A stretch of DNA of 32,643 nucleotides from Mucilaginibacter psychrotolerans (GTDB lineage Bacteria; Bacteroidota; Bacteroidia; Sphingobacteriales; Sphingobacteriaceae), in contig NZ_SOZE01000050.1 in NCBI RefSeq assembly GCF_004519315.1, positions 1 to 32,643 of the forward strand, given 5' to 3'. The notes beneath the pieces were generated by a model. The model saw only the letters and a program-made list of their open reading frames with translations, was not told where the DNA came from and searched no databases. A program made the position numbers and the translations under genes. Shown here piece after piece: positions 22,728 through 31,202 of this stretch. Position 1 is the first letter of the stretch. Each line of letters starts with the position of its first letter.

Positions 22728-24215
22728 CTACGAAGCCTTTTTTAGCAGAAGTTTGAGTTCGTGCCCTATCATAAACCATACAACTGTGCCATAGGCCGCA
22801 AACAACAGCAAGCCTAAAAACACGAAATGCAAACCCAATAGATCGCCAATTAAATAGGTGACTATGGCTGCGGCAGACGCTACCAGGCATGGGTATAAAG
22901 CTTTTAGCAACTCGGCGCTGGATATTTTAACTGGTAGTAAGAAGTTAAAGGTGAATTGAGCTATAACAATCAATAGGAATTTGTTGAATAATATAGCTAC
23001 AGATGCACCTAAAATTCCATAGTATATGGTTGCATAAGCAAGGGTAGGTACAAATATGGCGGCTTTAAGGATCTGTAATTTCATATCCAACTGCGGTTTA
23101 CCAAGCCCTCTGATAAGCGCTGTATTCCCGCTTACAATCATTTGAAACATTACGGAAACCGATAGAATTTGCAACGGAACGATTGCTCCTTGCCATTTTG
23201 CACCAAATATATAGAACACAAATGGTGCGCCCAGTAATACCAGGAATAGCATGATCGGGAATATCAGCAGGCAGTTGATTTGTACAACTTTAAGATAGTA
23301 GCGTTTGAGTGCAACCGGCTCGCTTTGCTTTTTACCGTAAATAGGATACATAACATTGTTAATGACGGCCATAATTCTGCTTCTGAATGTATCCGTAATT
23401 ACAAAGGCAAATGTGTATGTACCCAAGGTTGATGCGCCAAGTAGCTTACCTATCAGCAAGTAATCTACATTGTTATAGCAGTACGTAAATACATTGGCAC
23501 CTGCGGTATATATCCCAAAACCGAAAATATCCTTAAAAGCTTGTTTCCCCCATTGGAATTTTGGTAGCCATTTGGTAGCGTTGTAATAAAGCGGCATGGC
23601 TATAACCACGGTTGCAATTGCATTAAAAACAAGAGCCCAAATACCTGCACCGCTTAGTGCCAGTATAATGGCTATACAGCCCGCAATGATGTTAGATGTA
23701 TTATCTACGATGGCAATTTTTTTAAAATTCATTTGCCGGGTAAGCTGAGCTTTATGTACAAGATTAACCGGGCTGAATAATATACCAATGCTTATCACAG
23801 GGACTATAAACTTTAAGTACGGTTGGTTATAAAAACTGGCAGCTATAGGGCCTACGCCCACAGCTATGATCACATAAAGCGCTATCGACCAGGCAACTCC
23901 TGTCCAAAACGCTGTGTGGTAATGTGTTTCTGTTAGGTTAGCTTCTCTACGCTGAACAAGGGCGGCTCCAACGCCAATATCATTGATAACTTGTACCAAA
24001 CCTGTAAAAACAGTTGCCATTCCTACCAGGCCAAATTGCGACGGCAGAAGCAGCTTAATTAAGATAAGTTTTACAATAAATGCAAATGATTGATTAACAA
24101 TCATTTGTAGTGCTGTCCAAATTACACCAGACTTGATGAGCGCTTTATCTGTTTTAGCAGTGGGTTCAATCTGTTCCTTAAAACAGTTAATAGTAGGTTC
24201 ATTAGTGGTGGCCAT
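22728..24215 (-). CDS. oligosaccharide flippase (Wzx/MOP family)
   Basis: 495 residues with about 12-14 hydrophobic helices. The N-terminus has a hydrophilic lead (to about residue 25), then KSGVIWTALQMIVNQSFAFIVKLILIKLLLPSQFGLVGMATVFTGLVQVINDIGVGAALVQR, the typical opening of the WzxC/RfbX polysaccharide exporters that flip lipid-linked oligosaccharide across the inner membrane. LGTYTFAFVITDTFRSRIMAVINNVMYPIYGK is the central family block. It is followed by a pyruvyl-transferase gene. No polymerase (Wzy), copolymerase or glycosyltransferase lies in the window, so the rest of the pathway must be elsewhere, or the pair may be a remnant or satellite locus. Confidence 0.92.
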   Translation of the reverse strand: MATTNEPTINCFKEQIEPTAKTDKALIKSGVIWTALQMIVNQSFAFIVKLILIKLLLPSQFGLVGMATVFTGLVQVINDIGVGAALVQRREANLTETHYHTAFWTGVAWSIALYVIIAVGVGPIAASFYNQPYLKFIVPVISIGILFSPVNLVHKAQLTRQMNFKKIAIVDNTSNIIAGCIAIILALSGAGIWALVFNAIATVVIAMPLYYNATKWLPKFQWGKQAFKDIFGFGIYTAGANVFTYCYNNVDYLLIGKLLGASTLGTYTFAFVITDTFRSRIMAVINNVMYPIYGKKQSEPVALKRYYLKVVQINCLLIFPIMLFLVLLGAPFVFYIFGAKWQGAIVPLQILSVSVMFQMIVSGNTALIRGLGKPQLDMKLQILKAAIFVPTLAYATIYYGILGASVAILFNKFLLIVIAQFTFNFLLPVKISSAELLKALYPCLVASAAAIVTYLIGDLLGLHFVFLGLLLFAAYGTVVWFMIGHELKLLLKKAS

Positions 24216-24556
24216 ATTCAGCTTCTATCTTGTAATATTAGCGATATTATGATACACGGTAATCTGGCCAGGATAATGTGTGCTCATTATGTATAAAGTG
24301 GAGTAATAATAACCTGCGTGACCGCTGTAGGCATTCTAATTACAAATTCAGAAACTTCAATCAAGTTAAGAGGTGTTTTGATTTTTTTAAATTGTTTTAA
24401 CTCCAGAAAAATTAGCAATGTTTTATCGTTTTTTACTTATTAGTTTAAAAAAGATGGATAAAATGTGCGAAACGTTGCGAAATTGGTAACCAAATTTCCA
24501 TTTTCATCGTAAAAGTTGTAATTAAATACTTACTTTGATGACTATTAATTAAAACT
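24216..24556. other. intergenic region between divergent genes
   Basis: 341 nt, A/T-rich, between the flippase (minus) and the second barrel lipoprotein (plus), so it must hold both promoters. Only near matches to TAnnTTTG are seen (TTACTTTG at about 24530-24537, 20 nt before the ATG). No repeats or small frames stand out. Confidence 0.4.
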
Positions 24557-25657
24557 ATGGCGCTTAAAACTTACTTAAAAAATCAGTTCCTCTTCGGATT
24601 CTCCGTAATTTTATTCCTCTCGGCGTGTAAAAAAGAAGTTGATGTGCAGCCGAATGAAGAGGGTTTATCTCCTAAAATAGCTTTACGGTCCGACCTATTG
24701 ATGGCATCCAAATCTTCAGTTGCTGAGATAACAAGCAATAGTAGTATATTAAAATTGGGAATTAATGGCCATCTGGGCGACGCACCGTATTTAAAAGTGC
24801 CATGGGCTAAGCAAATTGCCATGATTAAAGAGCGCGGCATGTCCTATTATCGCATAAACGTACAAACCAAAGCCGATGGTAGCGCTTCTTCGTCTGTGCA
24901 TTTGAATGCATTGCAAAAAGCGGCAGATGCCGCAGGAGTGAAAATATTGCCGATGTTATACTTGCGTACGCTTGACTACAACAAATCAGAAGCGGAAAAT
25001 TATAAAATGGGTAAGGATTTAGGTGGCCGATTTGCTGCTAAGTACGGCAAGTATTTTGTTTTTTACAATTTGGGGAATGATGAAGAGCTTCCTCTGATCT
25101 ATAAAAACAAAACCGGTATGAAACCCGAGCATTACGACCCTGTAAAATTTAAGGCTGCAGCCGCTTATTTAAAGGGAATGGACGAGGGGATCAAAGCAAA
25201 CGACCCGGATGCTAAAACACTAGTAGGTGCAGGATGGCTGCATTTTGGTTTTTTGCAGATGTGCGTCGATTACGGCATTAAATTCGATAGAATAGCTTAT
25301 AATTGGTATTCTGATATGGAAAATGCTGCACCAAAAGCTCCATATTTCATTACAGATATTACCCAAACACTTACTTCGCTATTTCCTGATAAGCCCATTT
25401 GGTTTACAGAGTACAACTACAGGTATAAAGCCACCAGCCTAACTAATGAAATTGATCAGGATGAGTTTGTTAATAGGTTTACCGCTAAATGCAGGGCTAA
25501 TCCGAATGTAAAAGTGGCCATGGTATATGAACTTTTTGATGAGCCTTATAAAAGCGTTCAGGAATCTTCTTACGGAATTATTAAATGGAAAACTCATTAC
25601 GATATTTGGGAGGACAAGCTATTATCAAAAACCTTTCTCTCAAACTTGTTTAAATAG
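24557..25657 (+). CDS. TIM-barrel glycoside-hydrolase-like lipoprotein, short paralogue
   Basis: 366 residues, paralogous along its whole length to the first two thirds of the gene at 19224-20783. The signal peptide ends FLSAC (Cys 24). Shared blocks are LGINGHLGDAPYLKVPWAKQ, SYYRINVQTKADGS, LPMLYLRTLDYNKSEAENY, NLGNDEELP, GAGWLHFGFLQMC, IAYNWYSDMEN, KPIWFTEYNYR and KVAMVYELFDEPYKS. The nucleophile candidate is Glu285 in WFTEYNY. The acid/base spot is again Asn-Asp (174-175), here followed by Glu-Glu. The C-terminal beta module of the long copy is absent, and the protein stops soon after the barrel. It probably acts on a surface glycan. Orientation is opposite to the long copy. Confidence 0.8.
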   Translation: MALKTYLKNQFLFGFSVILFLSACKKEVDVQPNEEGLSPKIALRSDLLMASKSSVAEITSNSSILKLGINGHLGDAPYLKVPWAKQIAMIKERGMSYYRINVQTKADGSASSSVHLNALQKAADAAGVKILPMLYLRTLDYNKSEAENYKMGKDLGGRFAAKYGKYFVFYNLGNDEELPLIYKNKTGMKPEHYDPVKFKAAAAYLKGMDEGIKANDPDAKTLVGAGWLHFGFLQMCVDYGIKFDRIAYNWYSDMENAAPKAPYFITDITQTLTSLFPDKPIWFTEYNYRYKATSLTNEIDQDEFVNRFTAKCRANPNVKVAMVYELFDEPYKSVQESSYGIIKWKTHYDIWEDKLLSKTFLSNLFK

Positions 25658-26028
25658 GTCATTCGTCGATAAAGATGTTTACTTATTAGATAAGCGCATA
25701 TTTTAAAAACGCACTACACTTATAAATCATTTTTGCCTAATTGGTGATTTTAATTAGCCAATTCATCCTGTTTTTTCTGGGGACAATATCCTGATTTGTT
25801 TTTTATGACTGTGCAAATTATACCCGGATCAATATCCACGCAATTTATTGTACCTGCTGTATTTATATTTTAATGTCGTCCAGGCTTTACAAAACCATTT
25901 CCATACACCGAAGATGCGGCAGTAGCAGTAAGGGCATATTTGGTCTAAAATGTTATTAACCAAAAGTGTATAATCGGACATTTTTGGGACAGAAAAAAAA
26001 TCACTATCGTATTACAGTGTCATAAAAG
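25658..26028. other. 371-nt gap between barrel lipoprotein and receiver genes
   Basis: No convincing frame. CTAATTGG (about 25738-25745) and CCAATT (about 25758-25763) could form a weak hairpin after the lipoprotein gene. The rest is mixed A/T-rich sequence, and the promoter for the receiver gene follows at 26029. Confidence 0.35.
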
Positions 26029-26036
26029 TAAATTTG
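26029..26036 (+). promoter_or_regulatory. -7 promoter box of the receiver/lipoprotein operon
   Basis: TAAATTTG is an exact TAnnTTTG match 21 nt before the ATG at 26058. It overlaps an alternative upstream ATG (26034), which supports 26058 as the true start. No clear -33 TTTG was found. Confidence 0.5.
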
Positions 26037-26057
26037 ATTTACTCAAATTTAAATACC

Positions 26058-26462
26058 ATGACAGCGTCAAGACCAATCATATGGGTGATAGATGATAGAG
26101 ACCTTGATAGCTTTATTTGTAAAAAGATCATTAGTAATATAGTGAAGGATACGGTTATCGAAACTTTAAACGATGGCCAAACCGCAATTGATAGGTTAAT
26201 GAGATTGACTAAAATGCAATTGCCATTAATGCCCGACTATATTTTCCTGGATATTAATATGCCGGATATGGACGGATGGCAAATTCTTGACGAGTTTGAC
26301 CGATTAAAGATTTTCCGCGACAAAACCGTTCATATTTTTGTTTTATCATCGTCTGTTTATGTGAATGATATTATCAAATCGCAAACTTACCCTTTAGTTG
26401 AGGACTTTATTACCAAGCCAATTACGTCGGAACGCGTAAGAACAATTTTCACTGCAGCCTAA
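26058..26462 (+). CDS. stand-alone response regulator receiver (CheY-like), copy A
   Basis: 134 residues from the ATG at 26058 (an ATG at 26034 lies inside the promoter box). One receiver domain and no output domain. The acidic pair Asp12-Asp13 is in WVIDDRDL, the phospho-acceptor is Asp65 in FLDINMPDMDGWQIL, the switch Ser lies in FVLSSSVYVND, and the conserved Lys is in DFITKPIT. Bacteroidetes have many such single-domain receivers, which are phosphorylated by hybrid or cytoplasmic kinases; no kinase gene is in the window. The stop codon is followed after one base by the ATG of a lipoprotein-type signal peptide, so the two genes were built as an operon. Confidence 0.9.
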   Translation: MTASRPIIWVIDDRDLDSFICKKIISNIVKDTVIETLNDGQTAIDRLMRLTKMQLPLMPDYIFLDINMPDMDGWQILDEFDRLKIFRDKTVHIFVLSSSVYVNDIIKSQTYPLVEDFITKPITSERVRTIFTAA

Positions 26463-26509
26463 GATGAAAAAGGGCGCTTATCCTTTATTTTTCGTTTTTA
26501 CTTGCATGT

Positions 26510-27085
26510 GTGTGGTCGTGCAACAAAGAGCATATTCAAAAAATAGCCCCAGCAGATAAAAAAGGCCACGAATTGTGGCTTGTAAACGGGCCTAATTCCT
26601 TTTACAGTGAAAATTCCGCTGATATTTTTTGTGGCATTGATAGAGACCCTTCTGGTAAAACTTTTTGGTATACCGGCAAATCAGCGTTATTCCAAACCAT
26701 TCCCTTAGGCGGCGATCAGGTTCCAATCGTCTTAACGGTACAGGGGACACAGGATTTTAAAGCAATATGCACCAGCAATAATGGTGTGAAATATTTAGCT
26801 ACTTCAAATAAAATGTTTAAGTACACAAAATCAGGCGTGTCTGCGGCAATTTTCCCTGGTTTTTCGTTCACAAATATTACTAGTATCGCAGCCAGTGGAG
26901 ACGGCTATAGAATTTACGTAGTAGACAACGGAAACATAAGGATGATTAGTAACGATGCTAAATATCCAAAGAATATTATAACAGTATTGAACGGGCAACA
27001 AGTTGCGGGGATAACCTTATCCAATAGCGAAAAGTATATTTATTTTACTACAACAAACAAAACGGTTAACAAATTGGCGCTGTAA
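26510..27085 (+). CDS. NHL-like lipoprotein with a frameshifted signal peptide
   Basis: The open frame begins with GTG at 26510, 191 residues, and starts inside a lipobox (V-W-S-C). Upstream in the same frame the codons give KRALILYFSFLLACVWSC, a perfect lipoprotein signal, but no start codon. The ATG that should open it (26464, one base after the preceding stop) is in another frame. Deleting one A from the A5 run at 26467-26471 would join them. The mature part resembles the C-terminal half of the NHL lipoprotein at 27972-28967 (NGVKYLATSNKMFKYTKSG, then TSIAASGDGYRIYVVDNGNI, and a closing ITLSNSEKYIYFTTTNKT). It is shorter, with few beta-propeller blades, so it may not form a whole propeller. 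As sequenced it would not be exported. Confidence 0.65.
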   Translation: MWSCNKEHIQKIAPADKKGHELWLVNGPNSFYSENSADIFCGIDRDPSGKTFWYTGKSALFQTIPLGGDQVPIVLTVQGTQDFKAICTSNNGVKYLATSNKMFKYTKSGVSAAIFPGFSFTNITSIAASGDGYRIYVVDNGNIRMISNDAKYPKNIITVLNGQQVAGITLSNSEKYIYFTTTNKTVNKLAL

Positions 27086-27515
27086 AAAATACCTGTTAAT
27101 TGTTGCTCAGTAGCAACAATATGCATTGCATGTCGTCACCAGGAATTAAAAGGCAAGGGGAGACTGCGTGTTCACGTGTATATATATTCAAGCTCGCGAT
27201 TTTTACGAACGAAGTAACGTTTTTAGTATAGAATTACTGTTGATAAACACTTACCGCGATAATGTCAGAGCCAAAATCAGTTGACAAAAGCTCAATGTGA
27301 AACATGTGAGAAATATTTTACGTTATAGAAGCAAAATGGAGATTTTATAATTTCGCAAATTTATTTCGTTTAATTTCAACAGTTAAAGGGCAATTGAATT
27401 ATGAATGGCAAAAAGGCAAAGAAGGTGATATGCTACTTAAATTAGTGCCTTCGGTTAAACTATAGAGAAAATCTGTGGTCGGTAGTGTTTTACATGACAA
27501 TTATGCTGAGATAAT
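27086..27515. other. 430-nt gap with a hairpin and a possible gene-start remnant
   Basis: ATTGTTGCT and AGCAACAAT (27099-27107, 27112-27120) form a perfect 9-bp hairpin with a CAGT loop 14 nt after the lipoprotein stop; there is no T-run. A 14-codon frame at 27401-27445 begins MNGKKAKKVI and shares AAGGCAAAGAAG with the start of the next receiver gene. The rest is A/T-rich and unremarkable. Confidence 0.4.
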
Positions 27516-27887
27516 ATGAATAAGGCAAAGAAGAAAATATTGATTATTGAGGATGATCAGGAAACCCTTGAGGTATTAAAAACAATACTGGAAGATCAAC
27601 ATTTCGAAGTGGTCGGCTTAGAGCGATCTGACCATATTTTGCAACTGGTAGAACAACACCACCCCGATTTGATACTTACTGATTACTTGCTTTGGGGAAT
27701 GAACGGCGGCAAAATTTGCAGTGTTATAAAAAGCCATAAAGATACATCGCACATCAAGGTGGTGTTATTAACCGCCTATCAGGATTTTGCCATGTCTTTC
27801 GGTACTTTTGGCTTCGACGCTTTGCTGAGCAAACCGTTTGAGATAAAGAAATTAATCAAAACCATTAGTAATTGTTTGGCAGCGTAG
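27516..27887 (+). CDS. stand-alone response regulator receiver, copy B
   Basis: 123 residues, one receiver domain. Asp13-Asp14 are in ILIIEDDQET, the phospho-acceptor is Asp56 in LILTDYLLWGMNGG, the switch Thr86 in VVLLTAYQD, and Lys106 in LLSKPFE. A basic N-terminus (MNKAKKK) precedes the domain. It has no DNA-binding or enzymatic output domain and must act through a partner. It is only distantly similar to copy A. It is convergent with an NHL lipoprotein gene, with a bidirectional terminator between them. Confidence 0.92.
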   Translation: MNKAKKKILIIEDDQETLEVLKTILEDQHFEVVGLERSDHILQLVEQHHPDLILTDYLLWGMNGGKICSVIKSHKDTSHIKVVLLTAYQDFAMSFGTFGFDALLSKPFEIKKLIKTISNCLAA

Positions 27888-27907
27888 CACACTTCTGAAT
27901 ATAAATT

Positions 27908-27942
27908 AAACGGCCGTGCAAATTATAATTGTACGGCCGTTT
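27908..27942. terminator. bidirectional terminator
   Basis: AAACGGCCGTGCAA pairs with TTGTACGGCCGTTT (one G-U) around an A/T loop of 7 nt. It lies 20 nt after the receiver gene and 29 nt past the stop of the convergent NHL gene. Confidence 0.7.
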
Positions 27943-27971
27943 TCATAAACGGGTCCTTTTTACATTGTTGT

Positions 27972-28967
27972 TTAAAAGAGCGTTATCTTGCGAATAGTAT
28001 TACGTGTATCTGAAACGAACAAAGCCGTTTCGCTATTGGATAGGGCCACATTTGCGGCGACAACATCTGCAGCCGCACCAACGCCGTCTCTGCCGTCTGC
28101 CATCGGGAGGGGACCAGTGATTGTAGTAATTGTGTTTCCCACTATCTTTTTTACAGCATTACTTTCGGCGATATAAATGGTGTTGCCGTCTTTGGTAACC
28201 GCTATTCCGCTTATGAAAGTGAACTTCTCATTTGGAAAGAGTTTTATAATTTTACCTTCATTTGTAACCTTAAATAGTTGGGTAGCCGTACTCACGTATT
28301 TAACGCCGTTAGGGCCGGTTCCTATCCCTCTTAATGATTCATTTGGCGCAAGTAATGATGAGAAATTCACTACGTTCCGTTGAATGGTAGTGCCGGTAAT
28401 TCTGCCAATGCTATTGTAACCTACAAACCACATAACACCTTTACTGTCTTTCTCCAGATCCAGGTTAGAATCGCTGTTTGTAATACGGTCGTAAACATCA
28501 ATGCCTTTCTCCTTATTATAAATGCGAATGCCATATCCTGTAGAAACAATATAAAGTGTGCCTCCCGGCGAAATGCCTACCGCCTCGGGTAGGAGCCCTC
28601 CACCAGTGTCCTGGTTATAAGATAGTGCTTCAGTGTATACATTGTTTTGCACCGTAATTTTTCTTATTGCACTGTTAAGGAAGTCCGCAACATAAATGCT
28701 GCCATCTCCATCAACAGTAATGCCGTGGGGTTTCCAAAATTTAGCTTTTGGCCCTGGGCCATTTACCAGGTAGGGTTCAGACCGCGAAGGTTCGAAGACC
28801 CCGGCGATGGTTCGTATGGTATAAGGGGCAGCCACCGCATCAATAGCTGGTTTGCTTATAGCCAATTCATCGGCATTACTTTGCTTGCTTGGCGGGGACG
28901 ACACTTCTTTTGTACAGGAGGCAACCACACAGCCAGCGATGAGCAGCAATGATGTAGCGTTTTTCAT
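27972..28967 (-). CDS. NHL-repeat (beta-propeller) lipoprotein
   Basis: 331 residues from the ATG at 28967; another ATG seven codons upstream adds only hydrophilic residues. The signal peptide is MKNATSLLLIAGCVVASC, lipidated Cys 18, then TKE. After a low-complexity linker come NHL blades: YTIRTIAGVFEPSRSEPYLVNGPG, AKFWKPHGITVDGDGSIYVADFLNSAIRKI, LLPEAVGISPGGTLYIVSTGYGIRIY, GPNGVKYVSTATQLFKVTNEGK, ISGIAVTKDGNTIYIAESNAVKKI and VALSNSETALFVSDTRNTIRKI. About six blades fit a propeller. Family members bind carbohydrates or peptides, and no catalytic residue is seen. The gene at 26510 is a shorter relative and 32344-32643 looks like a decayed one. Confidence 0.9.
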   Translation of the reverse strand: MKNATSLLLIAGCVVASCTKEVSSPPSKQSNADELAISKPAIDAVAAPYTIRTIAGVFEPSRSEPYLVNGPGPKAKFWKPHGITVDGDGSIYVADFLNSAIRKITVQNNVYTEALSYNQDTGGGLLPEAVGISPGGTLYIVSTGYGIRIYNKEKGIDVYDRITNSDSNLDLEKDSKGVMWFVGYNSIGRITGTTIQRNVVNFSSLLAPNESLRGIGTGPNGVKYVSTATQLFKVTNEGKIIKLFPNEKFTFISGIAVTKDGNTIYIAESNAVKKIVGNTITTITGPLPMADGRDGVGAAADVVAANVALSNSETALFVSDTRNTIRKITLF

Positions 28968-29197
28968 ATTAATGGTTTTAGTTAACATGAAATTACACGA
29001 TTTCTGCTCAGCTATTTACTATAATGGTTGCTTGTGCCCTAAGTTGTATAACTTGAAAAATGTACTTTACTACCCACCACCTGTGAGTTAATTATGGGAG
29101 GGCAAAAAAGGTGATATTACACATGGTAGTATACAACCGTGGTTTTAGCATTAATTTGGCTCTTTTTATGCTAGCTTATCGTCAAATAATTAGCACT

Positions 29198-29668
29198 ATG
29201 GAAATTAAATCTATAAGCATTTTTGCAATAGCGGTACTCTCGCATTTGCAGGTGCTTAACGTTTACCCTACGATAATAAACACTCCTACAGCGAAGATAA
29301 CAGTTGAAAACAAGTTTTCGATAGCTGCGCTCACCAAAAATATTGAGTTTGCGTTTTGCAAGGCAAATTTACCATCGGCAGATGCTATACAACTTAATCA
29401 ACTTGCACAATTTCTCACACAAAATAGGTACGCTATAGCTTTACGCGGTCATGCAGATGCTATTGGTTCATATGTGGGCAATTGGAAAATGTCTGAGGCC
29501 CGTGCGAATGGGATAAAGGCATATTTACTAAATAAAGGCGTTTCCGAAGAACGAATAGTAACTACGGCTTTTGGCAGCACAATTCCTATAGCTAATAATA
29601 AAACCAGCAAAGGCAGGCAGAAAAACCGCCGGGTAGAGATCATATTAAAACAAATAGGAACAGAATAG
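29198..29668 (+). CDS. small OmpA-family protein
   Basis: 156 residues from the ATG at 29198; the frame is open to 29111, but only this start gives a signal peptide (MEIKSISIFAIAVLSHLQVLNVYP). The rest is an OmpA C-terminal peptidoglycan-binding domain: LRGHADAIGSYVGNWKMSEARANGIKAYLLNKGVSEERIVTTAFGSTIPIANNKTSKGRQKNRRVEIIL. The diaminopimelate-contacting Asp (in GHAD) and Arg (in NRRVEI) are in place. It has no beta-barrel or lipobox, so it is a free periplasmic binder or is attached by an uncleaved signal. It probably links an envelope complex to peptidoglycan; the partner is unknown. Confidence 0.88.
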   Translation: MEIKSISIFAIAVLSHLQVLNVYPTIINTPTAKITVENKFSIAALTKNIEFAFCKANLPSADAIQLNQLAQFLTQNRYAIALRGHADAIGSYVGNWKMSEARANGIKAYLLNKGVSEERIVTTAFGSTIPIANNKTSKGRQKNRRVEIILKQIGTE

Positions 29669-29675
29669 ATGGCTG

Positions 29676-30455
29676 CTATAATAATTCGTTAAGCAGCGAT
29701 GTTTGTGTTGAGGTGATATCTATAATGTGACGTTCAAAGATCTGAGTAATTTCGGTTGATTTTTGAAAAAAAGGTTCAACATAACTTAGTGCTATTAACA
29801 ACACAGTAAGCGTATTCAGTAAATTACCGATAAAAGCTTTGTTGCCCGTGTAATTAGTATCCGCCACACTGGTAACAGAAATCATCGAGGAGAAGTATTG
29901 ATAAGTATCAGCTATTTTTTTAAAGGCATTTTTTACGCGTGATACTGCCGCATAATGGCTAAGGTACGCAATTGCTTCGTCAAAGTGGAACTCGTAGCTT
30001 TCGAATTTTAAGGTACCGTCGATGTTAAAGTATGCACTATTATCTTGCTTTAATTCTTTAATTTCCGCGTCTATTTCGGCCTGAACAATACCGAATTGTT
30101 TACCGTAAGCCGAAATGTTTTTGATGGAGTTTAATAAAATAGCCGTATTGATACCTTCAATATACGATGTGAGCTCATCGATGCCATTTGCTTTTTCTAT
30201 TAGATATACCACATCAACAGCCTTGGTTATCGCTTCTTTCAATGGTAGTAGGCTACCCTCCGGCAAATTACCCAAACTGCCGATGGTTGATCCAATTGCT
30301 GCCAGATGTTGACTTAGCTGCAAAAAAGAATTAAACAAATAGGCGTACGGATCTTTTTCAGAACCTTGCGACTCTAGTTTTGAAAGATAATTCTCAATTA
30401 AAAAATTGTTTAACTGTGCTAACTGGAGGCGCAAGTTACTTGATAATTCGCTCAT
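29676..30455 (-). CDS. all-helical protein of unknown function
   Basis: 259 residues, no signal peptide and no certain TM segment; one mildly hydrophobic stretch near the end (GNLLNTLTVLLIALSYVEPFF) could dip into a membrane. The protein is almost free of Gly/Pro breaks outside the linker IGSLGNLPEGSLLP and appears as long amphipathic helices throughout (LRLQLAQLNNFLIENYLSKL, LKEAITKAVDVVYLIEKAN, YEFHFDEAIAYLSHYAAVSRVKNAFKKIADTYQY, TEITQIFERHIIDITSTQTSLLNELL). It is convergent with the OmpA gene (7 nt apart) and upstream of nothing on its strand. I do not recognise a family. Confidence 0.75.
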   Translation of the reverse strand: MSELSSNLRLQLAQLNNFLIENYLSKLESQGSEKDPYAYLFNSFLQLSQHLAAIGSTIGSLGNLPEGSLLPLKEAITKAVDVVYLIEKANGIDELTSYIEGINTAILLNSIKNISAYGKQFGIVQAEIDAEIKELKQDNSAYFNIDGTLKFESYEFHFDEAIAYLSHYAAVSRVKNAFKKIADTYQYFSSMISVTSVADTNYTGNKAFIGNLLNTLTVLLIALSYVEPFFQKSTEITQIFERHIIDITSTQTSLLNELL

Positions 30456-30576
30456 TCATTGGGGAAATATGAGCGAAGATAGGAACTTACTTCAGATTTT
30501 TATAATTATAAAATTATACCAACTATAGATAATCAGCTAACAAAATTTGTACCGGATGATTGTAAACTTTAATCAT

Positions 30577-30978
30577 TCAGTTAGCCAGAATAGCGCTACT
30601 TTCCTGCTTAGTGTTCTCCTGTTTATGAATACGTTTTAACAGCGCTTCATTGTAAATTTCTAAAAGAGCTAGATATTTGTTTTTCCAAATTTCTTCACCA
30701 ACTAAATTGTCGCTTGAAATTGCTTTTAATACGGTATGATTCGCCTGTTTATAATTCGGGGCAAAGTCGTCAGCGGAAAAAAATTCTGGAAACTCTTTAG
30801 AAAAATCGTGCCGTATAACTTTTCCGATTTTAAAGATGACGTCGCTTTTCAAAAACTGATTTTGAAAATAATTATATATAGATCGCCTGTTTACATCTAA
30901 TTCGGCAGCAAGGTCCGTAATGCTGTACGCATTTTTCCTTACCAGGTATTCTACAATTTGTCCGTTGTGTTTTTCCAT
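30577..30978 (-). CDS. small HTH protein, copy 2 of 3
   Basis: 133 residues from the ATG at 30978 (M-H precede it in the longer frame). It is close to copy 1 over the first 70 residues: MEKHNGQIVEYLVRKNAYSITDLAAELDVNRRSIYNYFQNQ, then VIRHDFSKEFPEFFSADDF. The C-terminal helix is WKNKYLALLEIYNEALLKRIHKQ. The same HTH-linker-helix plan suggests a dimeric DNA-binding regulator. It lies between the helical unknown and copy 3, all on the minus strand, with a 224-nt gap to copy 3, so each copy is probably transcribed alone. Confidence 0.85.
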   Translation of the reverse strand: MEKHNGQIVEYLVRKNAYSITDLAAELDVNRRSIYNYFQNQFLKSDVIFKIGKVIRHDFSKEFPEFFSADDFAPNYKQANHTVLKAISSDNLVGEEIWKNKYLALLEIYNEALLKRIHKQENTKQESSAILAN

Positions 30979-31202
30979 ATGCATATTTTTGTAAATGAAT
31001 AAACATATATTAAACCATTTGATAGGTTTTCTTTCGTTATTGTAGACGGAGAAAGAATTACTTTGTATTTAAATGCCCGATAAGGTGTAGATCAATACAA
31101 AGTAATTCGTTGAAAAACTCCTGATGTAGGTTCAAATTTTTTTATTTATACCACATAATGGTGTAAATACAATAGCACATAGCAAATCCTACATCCTGGT
31201 TT

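Noticed and set aside
22702..22890. N-terminal extension of the pyruvyl-transferase frame
   Set aside because: It overlaps the flippase coding region, and the family start MIIELRG begins at 22701.
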